Of a stretch of 64,000 nt of DNA, positions 34,482 to 44,166 are shown piece after piece. Under the pieces are notes generated by a model. It saw nothing but the letters and a program-made list of their open reading frames with translations. It was not told where the DNA came from and made no database searches. A program made the translations under genes and the position numbers. Numbering within the stretch: the stretch's first letter is position 1; each line of letters begins with the position of its first letter. Source of the DNA: Streptomyces sp. Y2F8-2 (GTDB taxonomy: Bacteria > Actinomycetota > Actinomycetes > Streptomycetales > Streptomycetaceae); NCBI RefSeq assembly GCF_014905555.1, contig NZ_BNGS01000001.1:1054001-1118000 (forward strand), written 5' to 3'.

Positions 34482-35087
34482 TCAGGGCATAAGGGTGGTG
34501 ACGAGCGTCTCCTGGAGACCGCCGAGCCACAGATACGCCATCACCATCGGCTTGCGCGGGTCCTCGTCCGGCAACCGGTACAGCTCGTCGGCGTCGTCCT
34601 CGTCGGCGACCTCGAGCCGGGAGCCGATCGCCAGGCGCAGGTCGTTCAGGGCGCCGAGCCACTGCTCGCACTCCCCGCGCGACAGCTTGAGCACGCCGCC
34701 CTCCCGGCTCACCGAGGTCAGCGCGTCCAGGGTGTGGATCACCGCCAGGGCGTTCTCGCGTTTGCGGGCGCGCAGGTCGTTCTCGGTGAAGCGGCGGAAC
34801 TCGGCGGAATGGGCGCGCAACTCATCGGCCTCACCGGGCGTGACGGGCTCGCTGCCCGGGTCGCCGTACGCGTCCGGGAACAGCCGGCGCAGCACCGGGT
34901 CGGCGGGCGGTTCGCTCGGGCCCTCGGCGAACAGCTCCGCGAGCGGATCCTCGGGGGCGTCCTCGGCGGGGCCCGGCCCGATGAGTTCCAGCAGCTGTAC
35001 GGCCAGCGAGCGGATGATCGAGATCTCGACGTCGTCGAGGGCGACGGCCGCGCCGCCGCCGGGGAGCGGTTCGAAGTGTCCTGACAT
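34482..35087 (-). CDS. DUF2017 family protein
   Basis: A 201-residue soluble, acidic, mainly helical protein (FEPLPGGGAAVALDDVEISIIRSL start; EFRRFTENDLRARKRENALAVIHTLD middle). It follows clpS by 12 bp, the conserved Actinobacterial pair clpS-DUF2017, so a role linked to ClpS-dependent degradation is inferred, without known biochemistry. GGAAG upstream supports the start. Confidence 0.88.
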   Translation of the reverse strand: MSGHFEPLPGGGAAVALDDVEISIIRSLAVQLLELIGPGPAEDAPEDPLAELFAEGPSEPPADPVLRRLFPDAYGDPGSEPVTPGEADELRAHSAEFRRFTENDLRARKRENALAVIHTLDALTSVSREGGVLKLSRGECEQWLGALNDLRLAIGSRLEVADEDDADELYRLPDEDPRKPMVMAYLWLGGLQETLVTTLMP

Positions 35088-35099
35088 GAAGGGAGGTCG

Positions 35100-35417
35100 C
35101 TACTTCCGGTCCTGCTGGAGGGTGGCCCACAAGCCGTAGCCGTGCATCGCCTGCACGTCGCGTTCCATCTCCTCGCGCGTGCCGCTGGAGACGACCGCCC
35201 GGCCCTTGTGGTGGACGTCGAGCATGAGCTTGGTGGCCTTGTCCTTGGAATAGCCGAAGTACGTCTGGAAGACGTACGTCACATAGCTCATGAGGTTGAC
35301 CGGGTCGTTGTGGACGATCGTGACCCAGGGGACGTCGGGCTCGGGTACGGCGAACTCTTCCTCCGCCGACTGCGTTCGTTCGATCTCTACGGGAGCGGGT
35401 GACGTCACAAGCCCCAT
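35100..35417 (-). CDS. clpS: ClpS, ATP-dependent Clp protease adaptor
   Basis: A 105-residue N-degron adaptor. The ClpS core is seen in [20 protein letters not shown], with the N-end binding Asn-Asp pair, then [19 protein letters not shown] and [19 protein letters not shown]. It delivers proteins with destabilising N-terminal residues to ClpA/ClpC. The ATG at 35417 gives the normal length; 69 further codons are open without a ribosome site. It is divergent from pncB and in an operon with DUF2017. Confidence 0.95.
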   Translation of the reverse strand: MGLVTSPAPVEIERTQSAEEEFAVPEPDVPWVTIVHNDPVNLMSYVTYVFQTYFGYSKDKATKLMLDVHHKGRAVVSSGTREEMERDVQAMHGYGLWATLQQDRK

Positions 35418-35472
35418 GCTGCCACCCGAGGGGGGGCGTCGCACAAACGGGCACCTCCACCCGGCCCGCAAA

Positions 35473-35487
35473 TCGTCAGACTGACGA
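35473..35487. promoter_or_regulatory. TCGTCAG-A-CTGACGA inverted repeat between clpS and pncB
   Basis: A perfect 7-bp inverted repeat around one base, in the 151-bp divergent region 82 bp before the pncB start. It looks like an operator; a nicotinate or NAD-responsive regulator would fit the neighbour gene, but none is encoded here. Confidence 0.4.
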
Positions 35488-35568
35488 GATGAGGAGTACG
35501 ATCGACTGTCCCAGGCACTTGTGGCACCGATGGGTGCACCCGAACAGTCGTGTGTGAGGAGAGCTTTG

Positions 35569-36897
35569 GTGGGCGTTGCGGATCTTGGGTTGCCGGTGGA
35601 CGTTCCCTCGACGGCGCTCTTCACCGACCACTACGAGCTGACGATGCTGCAGGCCGCCCTCAGGGCGGGCACCGCCGAGCGGCGCTCGGTCTTCGAGGTC
35701 TTCACCCGGCGGCTGCCCGACGGCCGCCGCTACGGCGTGGTGGCCGGTACCGGGCGCGTCCTGGACGCGGTGGAGAACTTCCGCTTCGACGCGGGCGTCC
35801 TCGGCTTCCTGCGCGAGCGCCGGGTCGTCGACGAGGAGACGCTGGACTGGCTCGCCGGGTATCGCTTCAGCGGCGACATCTGGGGCTACCCGGAGGGCGA
35901 GGTGTACTTCCCCGGCTCCCCGATCATGCGGGTCGAGGGCTCCTTCGCCGAGTGCGTGCTGCTGGAGACCGTCGTCCTGTCGATCCTCAACCACGACTCG
36001 GCCGTCGCGGCCGCCGCCTCGCGCATGGCCTCCGCCGCCGGGGGCCGGCCGCTGATCGAGATGGGTGCCCGGCGCACCCACGAGCTGGCCGCCGTGGCCG
36101 CCTCCCGCGCCGCGTACGTCGGCGGCTTCACCACCACCTCGGACCTGGCGGCCGGCTTCCGGTACGGCATTCCGACGGTCGGGACGTCCGCGCACGCCTT
36201 CACGCTGCTGCACGACAGCGAGCGGGACGCCTTCCGGGCACAGGTGGAGTCGCTGGGGCGGGGCACCACACTGCTCGTGGACACCTACGACGTCACGGAG
36301 GCCGTCCGGCTGGCCGTCGAGGTGGCCGGGCCCGAGCTGGGTGCCGTGCGCATCGACTCGGGCGACCTGCTGCTGGTCGCGCACCGGGTGCGGCAGCAGC
36401 TGGACGCGCTGGGCGCCTCCCACGCGAAGATCATCGTGACCTCGGACCTGGACGAGTACGCCATCGCCTCGCTTGCGGCGGCGCCCGTGGACGCGTACGG
36501 CGTGGGCACCCGGCTGGTGACGGGATCCGGGCACCCGACCTGCTCGATGGTCTACAAGCTGGTCGCCCGCGCCGAGTCGGCGGACCCGAAGGCGCCGCTG
36601 GTGCCGGTGGCGAAGAAGTCGACCGGCGGCAAGACGTCCGTCGGCGGGCGCAAGTGGGCGGCGCGGCGGCTGGACGAGCACGGGGTGGCCGAGGCCGAGG
36701 TCGTCGGCGTCGGGCCGGTGCCGGACGGGCTGGCGGACCGGCAGCTGCTGGTGCAGCTGGTCAAGGGGGGCGAGGTGATCTCCCGGGAGCCGCTGGACGT
36801 CGTCCGCGACCGGCACGCGGCCGCCCGCGCCAACCTGCCGATGTCGGCGACGCAGCTGTCGCACGGGGAGCCGGTGATCCCGACCGAGTACGTCTGA
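35569..36897 (+). CDS. pncB: Nicotinate phosphoribosyltransferase
   Basis: A 442-residue enzyme that makes nicotinate mononucleotide from nicotinate, PRPP and ATP. Features: [24 protein letters not shown] at the N-terminus, [16 protein letters not shown], the active-site region [18 protein letters not shown] and VRIDSGDLL, and the PRPP-site [13 protein letters not shown] and [13 protein letters not shown] 35569 is chosen because GGAG lies 7 nt before it. It works with the nicotinamidase at 37155, which supplies nicotinate. Confidence 0.95.
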   Translation: MGVADLGLPVDVPSTALFTDHYELTMLQAALRAGTAERRSVFEVFTRRLPDGRRYGVVAGTGRVLDAVENFRFDAGVLGFLRERRVVDEETLDWLAGYRFSGDIWGYPEGEVYFPGSPIMRVEGSFAECVLLETVVLSILNHDSAVAAAASRMASAAGGRPLIEMGARRTHELAAVAASRAAYVGGFTTTSDLAAGFRYGIPTVGTSAHAFTLLHDSERDAFRAQVESLGRGTTLLVDTYDVTEAVRLAVEVAGPELGAVRIDSGDLLLVAHRVRQQLDALGASHAKIIVTSDLDEYAIASLAAAPVDAYGVGTRLVTGSGHPTCSMVYKLVARAESADPKAPLVPVAKKSTGGKTSVGGRKWAARRLDEHGVAEAEVVGVGPVPDGLADRQLLVQLVKGGEVISREPLDVVRDRHAAARANLPMSATQLSHGEPVIPTEYV

Positions 36898-37154
36898 CGC
36901 CTCGCTGTTGACGCGCCGGGAGGACCATGGAGGAAGGGGCGGACCGCGGCTTCGGCCGCTGCTCGCCTGAGGGCGCAAGAACGGACGACGGGCGGGTATG
37001 CGACGGCAACGCACCCCGCGCACCCGGCCGACCGCCCGATGCCCTCTCCCGCCCGGTCCCCGAAGTCTCTAGGCTCGGTAGGTCATGTAGTTCACGGACG
37101 GCCGGGCCCGCACCCTCCACACCCGAACCGCTGCCAAGCCGAAGGACACCGACC

Positions 37155-37742
37155 ATGCGCCGCGCCTTGATCGTCGTAGACGTGCAGAACGACTTCTGTG
37201 AGGGTGGCAGCCTCGCGGTGGCCGGGGGTGCCGATGTGGCCGCCGCGATCACCGAGCTGATCGGGCAGGCTCCCGCCGGGTACCGCCATGTGGTGGCCAC
37301 CCGGGACCACCACATCGCCCCCGGGGGCCACTTCGCCGACAACCCCGACTACGTCCACTCGTGGCCCGCACACTGCGTGGCGGGCACGGAGGGTGTGGGC
37401 TTCCACCCGAACTTCGCCCCGGCGGTCGCCTCCGGCGCGGTCGACGCCGTGTTCGACAAGGGGGCGTACTCGGCGGCGTACAGCGGGTTCGAGGGAGTCG
37501 ACGAGAACGGGGTCGTGCTCGGGGACTGGCTGCGGGAGCGGGAGATCGACGAGGTGGACGTGGTGGGGATCGCCACGGACCACTGCGTGCGCGCCACCGC
37601 GCTCGACGCGGTGCGCCAGGGCTTCCGCACGCAGGTCCTGCTGGACCTGACGGCCGGGGTGGCCGAGGAGACCACGGAGCGCGCGCTGGAGGAGCTCCGG
37701 GAGGCGGGCGTGGAGCTGTCCGGCAAGCCGGTGGTGTCCTGA
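37155..37742 (+). CDS. pncA: Nicotinamidase
   Basis: A 195-residue isochorismatase-fold hydrolase. The triad is Asp9 (VVDVQNDF), Lys102 (FDKGAYSAAYSGF) and Cys144 (GIATDHCVRATALDA). Metal ligands Asp51, His53, His59 and His73 correspond to those of Mycobacterium PncA. It deaminates nicotinamide to nicotinate (and activates pyrazinamide in relatives). GAAGGA lies 9 nt before ATG. It is 257 bp after pncB on the same strand and completes nicotinamide salvage. Confidence 0.95.
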   Translation: MRRALIVVDVQNDFCEGGSLAVAGGADVAAAITELIGQAPAGYRHVVATRDHHIAPGGHFADNPDYVHSWPAHCVAGTEGVGFHPNFAPAVASGAVDAVFDKGAYSAAYSGFEGVDENGVVLGDWLREREIDEVDVVGIATDHCVRATALDAVRQGFRTQVLLDLTAGVAEETTERALEELREAGVELSGKPVVS

Positions 37743-37794
37743 CCCCCGCCGCGCCCCGCACCCGCGTCCCCCGGCTCCCGCGCGCCTCAGCGGG

Positions 37795-38124
37795 TCACGG
37801 CTGGGCCGTCCGTCTCAGCAGGGACCTGATCGGGTGCCACAGCTCGACCGACAGGTCCTGTGCCGCGGTGTCCGGGGCCGTGCGCCATATCAGGCCGTCG
37901 GGGTGGTGCAGGACCGCCGTGACCTCGTCCGGGGACGGCGGGGCCGCGTTGCCGCGCAGGTAGACCGAGCGCAGACCCAGGTTGCGCAGACGCGTCAGGG
38001 CACGGGCGCGGTTCTGGGCGTGGACCAGGACGCGCACCGAACCGGCGCCCGAACCCGGGCTGGGCAGGTTCAGAGCCACCACCACACTGCCGTGCGGCAG
38101 CTTGCAGAATCCTCCTGCGGCCAT
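37795..38124 (-). CDS. Conserved hypothetical protein
   Basis: A 109-residue soluble protein (CKLPHGSVVVALNLPSPGSG, RVLVHAQNRARALTRLRNLGLRSVYLRG, DEVTAVLHHPDGLIWRT). The layout of strands and a basic helix is consistent with a small alpha/beta fold. No family is recognised. ATG 38124 is chosen for the GGGGG 10 nt upstream; ATG 38133 is too close to it. Confidence 0.7.
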   Translation of the reverse strand: MAAGGFCKLPHGSVVVALNLPSPGSGAGSVRVLVHAQNRARALTRLRNLGLRSVYLRGNAAPPSPDEVTAVLHHPDGLIWRTAPDTAAQDLSVELWHPIRSLLRRTAQP

Positions 38125-38186
38125 GCGCGTCATACCCCCGTGAGACCTGGTGTCAATAAGAGAGCCACAGCAGGCACCTAAACACG

Positions 38187-38220
38187 ATCGGCGGCCGCCC
38201 GCCAAGGGGCTGCCGCCGAT
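38187..38220 (-). terminator. Hairpin downstream of the M6 protease gene
   Basis: ATCGGCGGC (38187-38195) pairs with 38212-38220, with some extra pairing inside. It lies 27 bp past the protease stop on the minus strand. Confidence 0.5.
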
Positions 38221-38246
38221 ACGCTTCTGACCTGCGGAAATGCCGA

Positions 38247-40598
38247 CTACTTCACCGCGGGTCCGACTTCCAGCTCGACCGTCGAGCCGTTCACGCCCTG
38301 CTTGACGATCTCGATCTTGGTGTTGGTGTCAGTGATCTTGACCCCGGCCGCCGGGTTCGACGCGTCGTAGTAGGTGCTGGTGTGGTCGTTGAAGACCGAC
38401 ACACCCTTCGACGACTTGATCTTCGTCGCGACGCCCTCCTTGTGCAGGGTGATGCCGTCGGTGCGCTCCAGGCTGAAGGGTGAGTCGTAGGCCTGGATGC
38501 GGTTGCGCATCAGCGTGCCGTCGGACCACTTCAGCGGGGTGGGGTGCGAGTCGATCGGCAGGATCAGGCCGGTGCCGGCGTGGTCCTTGGTGTTGTCGTC
38601 CGCCTGGGAGGTGTCCCACTTCCAGATCAGCAGGCCGTTCTGGTACGGGTAGTGCTCCACCCAGTCCGGACGGGCCGGCGCGAAGCCGAAGTTGTACGGG
38701 CCGACCTTGAGGGTCTTGTCGTACGACACGTACTGGCGGTTCTCGGCGATGTAGTACTGCTTGTAGTCCTTGGTGAAGGACGCGCCGATGCGGGAGAAGC
38801 CGTTCGCGGTCCAAGCGGCGTCCGCGCTCTCGGCGTTGTCCGAGAAGAACACCGAACTGTCGGCGGTCAGCGTGATCTCGTCGGCCGCGAAGCCCTTCAG
38901 GGCCACACCGCCGTCCGTCTGGTAGCGGAAGCGGAGCTGGATCTTCTTGCCCGCGTAGGCGTCGAGGGGGTACGAGAGCTTCTTGTAGCCGTCGACCGTG
39001 CCGGTCAGGGCGGGGGTGTTGCTGGCGTCACGCGGGATGGCCTGGCCGTCCACCGTGCCGTCCAGCGCGGTCCAGTTGGCACCGCCGTCGGTCGACACCT
39101 CGGTGTAGAGGTAGTCGTAGCCCGCCTCGATGTCGTAGTAGCCGTCGAGGGTCAGTGTGGCCGAGGACTTGCCGGTGAGGTCCACGGAACGGGTCAGCGT
39201 GTTCTTCAGGTCGTTGCCGCTGCCGCTCCACCACTGGGTCGAGCCCTGCGCGGGGGTGACGACCTGGGTGGTGACCGCCTTGTCGGGCAGGTTGACCACC
39301 AGCGCCTGCCGGTACTTGGTGTTGTACTCGGCGACGCCCAGCTTGTGCCAGGACTTGATGCCGGCCTTCGCGGTGTCGTAGTTGAGCCAGCCCAGCTGGA
39401 GCTTGTCCCAGGCGTTCATGTCGCCGGGGAGGTCGCCGATGGCCTCCTTGCCGGTGCCCAGCCAGGAGCCGGAGGACATGAGCGTCCAGAAGCCGGTGGA
39501 GTTCTCGCCGCCGTTGGTGTCGTACTCGTCCGGCAGGCCGAGGTCGTGGCCGTACTCGTGGGCGTAGACGCCCAGACCGCCGTTCTCCGGCTGGATGGTG
39601 TAGTCGCCGACCCAGATGCCGCTGTCGCCGATCTGCGTGCCGCCGAGCTTGTTGCCCGCCGGGCCGGTGGCGCCGGCGTCGGTGCCGAAGGCGTACCAGC
39701 GGTGGGCCCAGATCGCGTCGGTGCCCTGGACGCCGCCGCCCGCGGACTCGTCCTCACCGGCGTGCACGATCTGGAAGTGGTCGATGTAGCCGTCGGGCTC
39801 GTTGAAGTTGCCGTCGCCGTCGTGGTCGTAGCGGTCCCACTGGTCGAACCGCGCCAGGTCCGCCTTGATGTCCGCGTCGGACTTGCCGGCCGCCTTCTGC
39901 TGGGCGACCCAGGCGCTCACGCCGTCGCTGACGACGTTCCACACGCTCGGGCAGTTGGTGGAGCCGCAGGCGTTGTTGCCGTAACGGGCCTCGTTGTACG
40001 GGACCTTGACCCAGTCGGCGACCTCGCCGTCCACCGAGTAGCGGCCCGAGGACTGCTTCTCGTAGTACTTCTTCACCGACTCGACGTTGCTGCCGGTGCC
40101 GAAGTACAGGTCCTGGAAGTGCTTCTGGTTGTAGTCCTTCTGCCAGGCCGTCGAGTTGTCCTTCGTACGGTCCGGCGCGGCTATCTGGTTGTGCAGGGGG
40201 CCCGCCGTGCCGCCGAAGTTGGGGTCGGCCTTGTCGCCGAACTCGACCAGGATGGTGAAGATCTTGTCGGTCTTCTCCCGGCTCAGCTCGACGTACTTGG
40301 GGTCGCCCTTCTTGCTCTTGAGCTCGACGACCTTCGAGCCGTTGCGCTCCTTGGCCTGGGCCTTGCCGGATATGACCTGGTTGAGGGCCTCCTGGCGCTG
40401 GGCCTCCTGGGTCTTGCTCAGCGGGCCGTCGAGGTCGTGCTCCTGCTGCTTCACCGGCGCCGGATCGTGCCGGGTGGCGGCAGCGGCCTCGGCGGTGGTG
40501 CTCGCCTCCGCGACGGCGAAGGTGGAGAACGTGGCGGAGGCCGCCGCGAGCGCGACGCCTATCGCGGCCGCTCTGAACGTCCAGGGTCTGCTGGTCAC
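38247..40598 (-). CDS. Secreted M6 (immune inhibitor A) metalloprotease
   Basis: A 783-residue exported protease. A signal peptide (TFRAAAIGVALAAASATFSTFAVA) is followed by a propeptide of about 90 residues. Zinc motif HEYGH (347-351) with third ligand Glu358 in PDEYD; a calcium-type loop DRYDHDGDGNFNEPDGYID is at 255-273. Two beta-sandwich regions with DGYYDIEAGYDYLYTEVSTDGG and a C-terminal domain follow, as in InhA. It degrades extracellular protein. GTG 40598 is chosen because GGAGGAA lies 8 nt upstream. Confidence 0.93.
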   Translation of the reverse strand: MTSRPWTFRAAAIGVALAAASATFSTFAVAEASTTAEAAAATRHDPAPVKQQEHDLDGPLSKTQEAQRQEALNQVISGKAQAKERNGSKVVELKSKKGDPKYVELSREKTDKIFTILVEFGDKADPNFGGTAGPLHNQIAAPDRTKDNSTAWQKDYNQKHFQDLYFGTGSNVESVKKYYEKQSSGRYSVDGEVADWVKVPYNEARYGNNACGSTNCPSVWNVVSDGVSAWVAQQKAAGKSDADIKADLARFDQWDRYDHDGDGNFNEPDGYIDHFQIVHAGEDESAGGGVQGTDAIWAHRWYAFGTDAGATGPAGNKLGGTQIGDSGIWVGDYTIQPENGGLGVYAHEYGHDLGLPDEYDTNGGENSTGFWTLMSSGSWLGTGKEAIGDLPGDMNAWDKLQLGWLNYDTAKAGIKSWHKLGVAEYNTKYRQALVVNLPDKAVTTQVVTPAQGSTQWWSGSGNDLKNTLTRSVDLTGKSSATLTLDGYYDIEAGYDYLYTEVSTDGGANWTALDGTVDGQAIPRDASNTPALTGTVDGYKKLSYPLDAYAGKKIQLRFRYQTDGGVALKGFAADEITLTADSSVFFSDNAESADAAWTANGFSRIGASFTKDYKQYYIAENRQYVSYDKTLKVGPYNFGFAPARPDWVEHYPYQNGLLIWKWDTSQADDNTKDHAGTGLILPIDSHPTPLKWSDGTLMRNRIQAYDSPFSLERTDGITLHKEGVATKIKSSKGVSVFNDHTSTYYDASNPAAGVKITDTNTKIEIVKQGVNGSTVELEVGPAVK

Positions 40599-41090
40599 TT
40601 GAGTTCCTCCCCCGCGCCAGGGCGCACGGAAGGGGGTCCTGGTCATGGAGGGGCCCGTGCGCACCGATCAACGCGTGTAGTCAAGTGACGACATTTGACC
40701 GGAGGTTTACAAGAAAAAACAGACCTTGACTTGGACAGGTCAAGTGCATTAACGGGACGAGATGTTCGCTATACGAACGAGCACGGTCGGCATAATCCCC
40801 CGTCAACCGGCGCGCGCACGTGTCCAGTTGCTGGAACGCATGACTCCGTGCGCCCCTTGTGCTTCGGAACCGTGGGTTAGGTCACGCTTACCAGCCGTTC
40901 CACTCGGGCATGGTGGCGAATAGAGTCGGCGGGTGGAGCGCCGGAATGGCGGCGGTTTGCCCTGTCGACACCGTTGTCATTCCCGCGATTCCGTGGTTGT
41001 ACGTCCAAGTGCCCTGTTTTTGCCCGCAGTTGTCCGCATTCTCCCCCATCACGAGAGGCACGGGGGGAGTCCCCACCCCGAGGAATGGCC
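40599..41090. other. Gene-free stretch upstream of the M6 protease
   Basis: 492 bases. At 40700-40770 it is unusually A/T-rich and carries inverted repeats: CTTGAC (40725-40730) with GTCAAG (40739-40744), and GTTCG-CTATA-CGAAC at 40764-40778. These are likely promoter or operator elements of the protease gene. The small membrane protein begins at its right edge. Confidence 0.5.
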
Positions 41091-41381
41091 ATGCCTCGTC
41101 CGAACGCCGCACAGCTCGCCTACGGTTCCTGCACCGTGATCTTCTCCACCCTCGCCATGCTGTTGCTGTCACAGACGAGTTCGGGCCTGGGGATCGCCGT
41201 GATCGCCCTGTCGGCGCTCGCGCTCGGCCTGCTCGTCGCCGTGACGGTACCGCTGCCGAAGTCCGCGCCGGCCGCCGCGGAGCGGCCCGCCACGCGGCAG
41301 TACGCGCCGGCGGGGCGCCCGACGGCGTCGGTCGGATCCACCGCGGCCACCGAGCCCGTCCGGGAGACGGCGAACCCCTGA
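41091..41381 (+). CDS. Small single-pass or two-helix membrane protein
   Basis: A 96-residue protein. Two hydrophobic stretches (YGSCTVIFSTLAMLLL and LGIAVIALSALALGLLVAVTV) are followed by a 40-residue Pro/Ala-rich tail. GAGGA at 41080-41084 lies 6-7 nt before the ATG at 41091. No family is recognised. Confidence 0.7.
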   Translation: MPRPNAAQLAYGSCTVIFSTLAMLLLSQTSSGLGIAVIALSALALGLLVAVTVPLPKSAPAAAERPATRQYAPAGRPTASVGSTAATEPVRETANP

Positions 41382-41419
41382 ACCGTGCGCGCGTACGCAC
41401 AACTTCACATCGAGCACTC

Positions 41420-41456
41420 GAACCGGCGGGCCCGTGATGCACGGGCCCGCCGGTTC
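41420..41456. terminator. Bidirectional terminator
   Basis: GAACCGGCGGGCCCGT (41420-41435) pairs perfectly with 41441-41456, loop GATGC, between convergent genes ending at 41381 and 41479. Confidence 0.85.
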
Positions 41457-41478
41457 ATGCGTACGCCACCGCCCTCTC

Positions 41479-42429
41479 TCAGACCGCCGTGCTGACCTCC
41501 ACCGTCCTCGCCGCCTTGTCGTGCAGCCCCTGTTTGTAGGGCCGGTCGAAGAAGCTCCAGCCGCCGCAGATCGCGGTCCACACGCAGGCGCAGCAGAAGG
41601 CGAACGGCAGCCACAGCACCAAGGCGCGGATCAGGGACGCCTGGAGGGACGGGTTCGAGCCGTCGTCGAGGTTGGCCACGCGCATGTTCAGCAGCCTCTT
41701 GCCGAGCGTCTGCCCGGTTCTGCTGATCAGGATCGTGTCGTAGGCCGTGTAGAGCACGGCCGCGATCACTGACTGGCCGAGGGACTTGCCGGTGTCGACC
41801 TTGGTGGCCTCGACGTTGTACTCGACCGTGTGGAACGCCCAGGACAGCAGCCAGACGACCACGCCGACGAGGATCATGTCGATGATCCGCGCGAGGACGC
41901 GCTTGCCGCTGTCGGCGAGCGGGGGCATACCGGCGAGCGGGTCGGTGCCGTCGTAGGGGCCCTGCGGGCCCCCGCCGCCGTACGGGCCGCCTCCGCCGTA
42001 CGGGCCACCGCCCTCGGGGCCACCACCGCCGTACGGGCCACCGCCCTCGTGAGGACCGCCCGGGTGGGGAGGGGGTGTGCCGTACGGGGGGCTGCCGTCG
42101 GACGGTCGGCCGCCCGGTGGTTCCCCGCCGGGTGGTTCGCCCCCGGGAGGGGGCTCGCCGCCGGGAGGCTCGCCGTGGGGCGGTCGGCCGCCGGGAGGGG
42201 GCTCGCCGTGGGGCGGCTCACCGCCGGGCGCGGACGCACCAGCCTGCGCAGGTCTGCCGCCGAGCCGTACGGCCGCGGGCGTGAGGGACGCGGCCCGGCG
42301 GCCGGGCGGTGGTGCCTCGCCGGGCGCCGAGCCACTGCCGGGCCCGGGCGGTGCCGGGTCGCCGGCAGACGGTCGCCGGTCGGGGTCCGGGGCGTCTCCT
42401 CGGCCGGGGGGTGGCGGTTCGGTGCTCAT
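41479..42429 (-). CDS. RDD family membrane protein with Pro/Gly-rich N-terminus
   Basis: A 316-residue protein. The first 165 residues are disordered and consist of GGEPP and GGGPYGGGG-type repeats. The RDD domain follows: KRVLARIIDMILVGVVVWLLSW (the R-D-D pattern as RIID), a second helix, TGQTLGKRLLNMRV, and helices near the C-terminus with FFDRPYKQGLHDKAART. RDD proteins are small transporters or sensors of unclear function. It lies 54 bp after a second RDD gene. Confidence 0.88.
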   Translation of the reverse strand: MSTEPPPPGRGDAPDPDRRPSAGDPAPPGPGSGSAPGEAPPPGRRAASLTPAAVRLGGRPAQAGASAPGGEPPHGEPPPGGRPPHGEPPGGEPPPGGEPPGGEPPGGRPSDGSPPYGTPPPHPGGPHEGGGPYGGGGPEGGGPYGGGGPYGGGGPQGPYDGTDPLAGMPPLADSGKRVLARIIDMILVGVVVWLLSWAFHTVEYNVEATKVDTGKSLGQSVIAAVLYTAYDTILISRTGQTLGKRLLNMRVANLDDGSNPSLQASLIRALVLWLPFAFCCACVWTAICGGWSFFDRPYKQGLHDKAARTVEVSTAV

Positions 42430-42483
42430 GGCCCGAGTCGACCGCGAACCCTCCGGCTCCGCATCCCTACAGGTCCGTCCGGG

Positions 42484-43860
42484 TCAGCCCGCCACGAACG
42501 TGTGGGCGGCCTTGTCGTGCCAGCACTGGCGCCACGGGCGGTCGAACACGCACCACAGGACGCCGACCACGCCCACGACGAGCACACCGGGGACGCTGTA
42601 GACCAGCCAGCGGCGCAGGGCCTGGCCGAAGGTCGGGGGCTCGTGGGCCTCGATGTCCCGTACCTCCAGACCGCAGACCTTCTTGCCCAGGGTGCGCCCC
42701 CACTTGGCGGTCGGCAGCGCCTCGTAGAGGACCCCGAAGCCCAGCAGCACGGCGAGCACGATCGCGAGGTAGACCGACGTCGTGCCGTCGAGCAGCCAGA
42801 CCGTGACGGTCTGCCCGGACAGCTTCGCCGCGTCGATCTTGCCGTTGATGTGGTCGATCGCCTTCGTGCCGAGCGGTACCGCGGCCGCGCCCGTGACCGC
42901 CGCCAGGACCAGGGTGTCGAGCAGCCGCGCCGCGAGCCGCTTGCCGAGTCCCGCGGGCCGGGCCGCCGCCTGTGCCCGGGCGGCGGCCTGGAACGGGTCC
43001 TCCACCGGCGGCTTCCAGGGTGCGACGGGCCGGTCGCCCTCGGGACCCGGGCTCGCCAGCTGGTGCACCTGCTGCGCCCAGGAGGGCTGGCCGCCGCCGG
43101 GGCCGCTGGTCAGGGGCGTGGCGACCGGCGCCGTCTGCTGCGGGGGCACCCCCGCCGCGGGCCTCGCAGGCGCAGGGACGGACGGCTGCTGCGGTGCCGG
43201 GACGGGGCTCGGGGCCTCCGGGTCCAGGCCCAGCGCCTGACGGGCCGCGGCCTGGGTGCTCGTCGGGCGCGCGGCGCCGGGCTGCGCCGCACCGGGGCCG
43301 GTGCCGGCACCGGCCGCCGCCGTGCCTGTGCCCTGCTCCCCCGGCCGCGGGGAGACCGCGCGGAACTTCATGGTGCCCTCGGAGGGGGCGGGTTCGTCGG
43401 TACCGGCGGTGCCCTCCGGGCGCGCAGGCCGGCGGAGCGCCGTCGTGCCGGGTGAGCCCGGGGACTCCTCGGGGTCGGCAGCCGGCAGCCGCGGGTCCGC
43501 GGCCTGGGCGGCGCCCCAGGACACCCGGCGGTCCTGCTCGCCACCGAAGCCGGACTGCTGGGAGCGGTCGGCGCCCCAGGCCGGGGCGGGCCCCGGGTGG
43601 CCGTCGGCCTCGGCGCCGCGATCGGGTTCACCGACCGGGTCCTCGTCGAAGAAGTGCGGCCCGGTCTCCTCCACCGAGGGCTGCGCGGGGCGCGCGCCCG
43701 CCGGCGGGGAGAGCGGCTCGCCGTCGGTGGGAGCCGGCCGGCTGGTGCCCGGGACCCAGGAGACACCGTTCCAGTACCGGACATATCCGGGAATGGAGGG
43801 GTCCGGGTAGTAGCCTTCGCGGGGCCTGTCGTCGCCGGGTGCCGGGGTTGGGGCGCTCAT
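42484..43860 (-). CDS. RDD family protein with N-terminal DUF2510 domain
   Basis: A 458-residue protein. Residues 14-45 form a DUF2510 domain (REGYYPDPSIPGYVRYWNGVSWVPGT). A 230-residue Pro/Ala/Glu-rich linker leads to the RDD domain (AGLGKRLAARLLDTLVLAAVTGAAAVPLG; LPTAKWGRTLGKKVCGLEVRD; FDRPWRQCWHDKAAHTFV). The end of this protein closely resembles the end of the neighbour at 41479, so the two are paralogues in tandem. The ATG is at 43860; 36 further codons are open. Confidence 0.88.
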   Translation of the reverse strand: MSAPTPAPGDDRPREGYYPDPSIPGYVRYWNGVSWVPGTSRPAPTDGEPLSPPAGARPAQPSVEETGPHFFDEDPVGEPDRGAEADGHPGPAPAWGADRSQQSGFGGEQDRRVSWGAAQAADPRLPAADPEESPGSPGTTALRRPARPEGTAGTDEPAPSEGTMKFRAVSPRPGEQGTGTAAAGAGTGPGAAQPGAARPTSTQAAARQALGLDPEAPSPVPAPQQPSVPAPARPAAGVPPQQTAPVATPLTSGPGGGQPSWAQQVHQLASPGPEGDRPVAPWKPPVEDPFQAAARAQAAARPAGLGKRLAARLLDTLVLAAVTGAAAVPLGTKAIDHINGKIDAAKLSGQTVTVWLLDGTTSVYLAIVLAVLLGFGVLYEALPTAKWGRTLGKKVCGLEVRDIEAHEPPTFGQALRRWLVYSVPGVLVVGVVGVLWCVFDRPWRQCWHDKAAHTFVAG

Positions 43861-44166
43861 GTCCGTCGTCCCGTATCTGCTCGGGGGGTCGTGTGAGGCT
43901 CCACATCTATCAGAAGTGTGCAGGCGGCATTGCCGGTCCGCCGGTACCCACCCCTTTCCGGGCGACACCGTGCACGCCCTTCACACGCTCGGGACACACC
44001 CCGAAAGAGATTCTCCGAACCCGTGTGGTCGTCCCGCGCCGCCTGCCCTGCGGCTGGTTCCGCCGGGCTCCGGGTCCGGGCGGCTCGGCCTCGGCGGCGG
44101 CCTGGCCGCCCGCCCCGCTCGCCCCGGCCCCTGCCGACGACGGGTGAGGCGGCTGGGCCGAACGGG
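43861..44166. other. Gene-free stretch of 306 bases
   Basis: It holds the upstream region of the DUF2510-RDD gene and the 3' side of the FAD oxidase gene. No reliable ORF or strong terminator is visible. Confidence 0.5.

Noticed and set aside
36927..37154. N-terminal extension of pncA
   Set aside because: The frame is open but lacks a ribosome site, is Pro/Arg-rich, and the nicotinamidase fold begins exactly at the ATG 37155.
40764..40778. LexA (SOS) box
   Set aside because: GTTCG-CTATA-CGAAC has the half-sites in the wrong order for the actinobacterial GAAC-N4-GTTC box.
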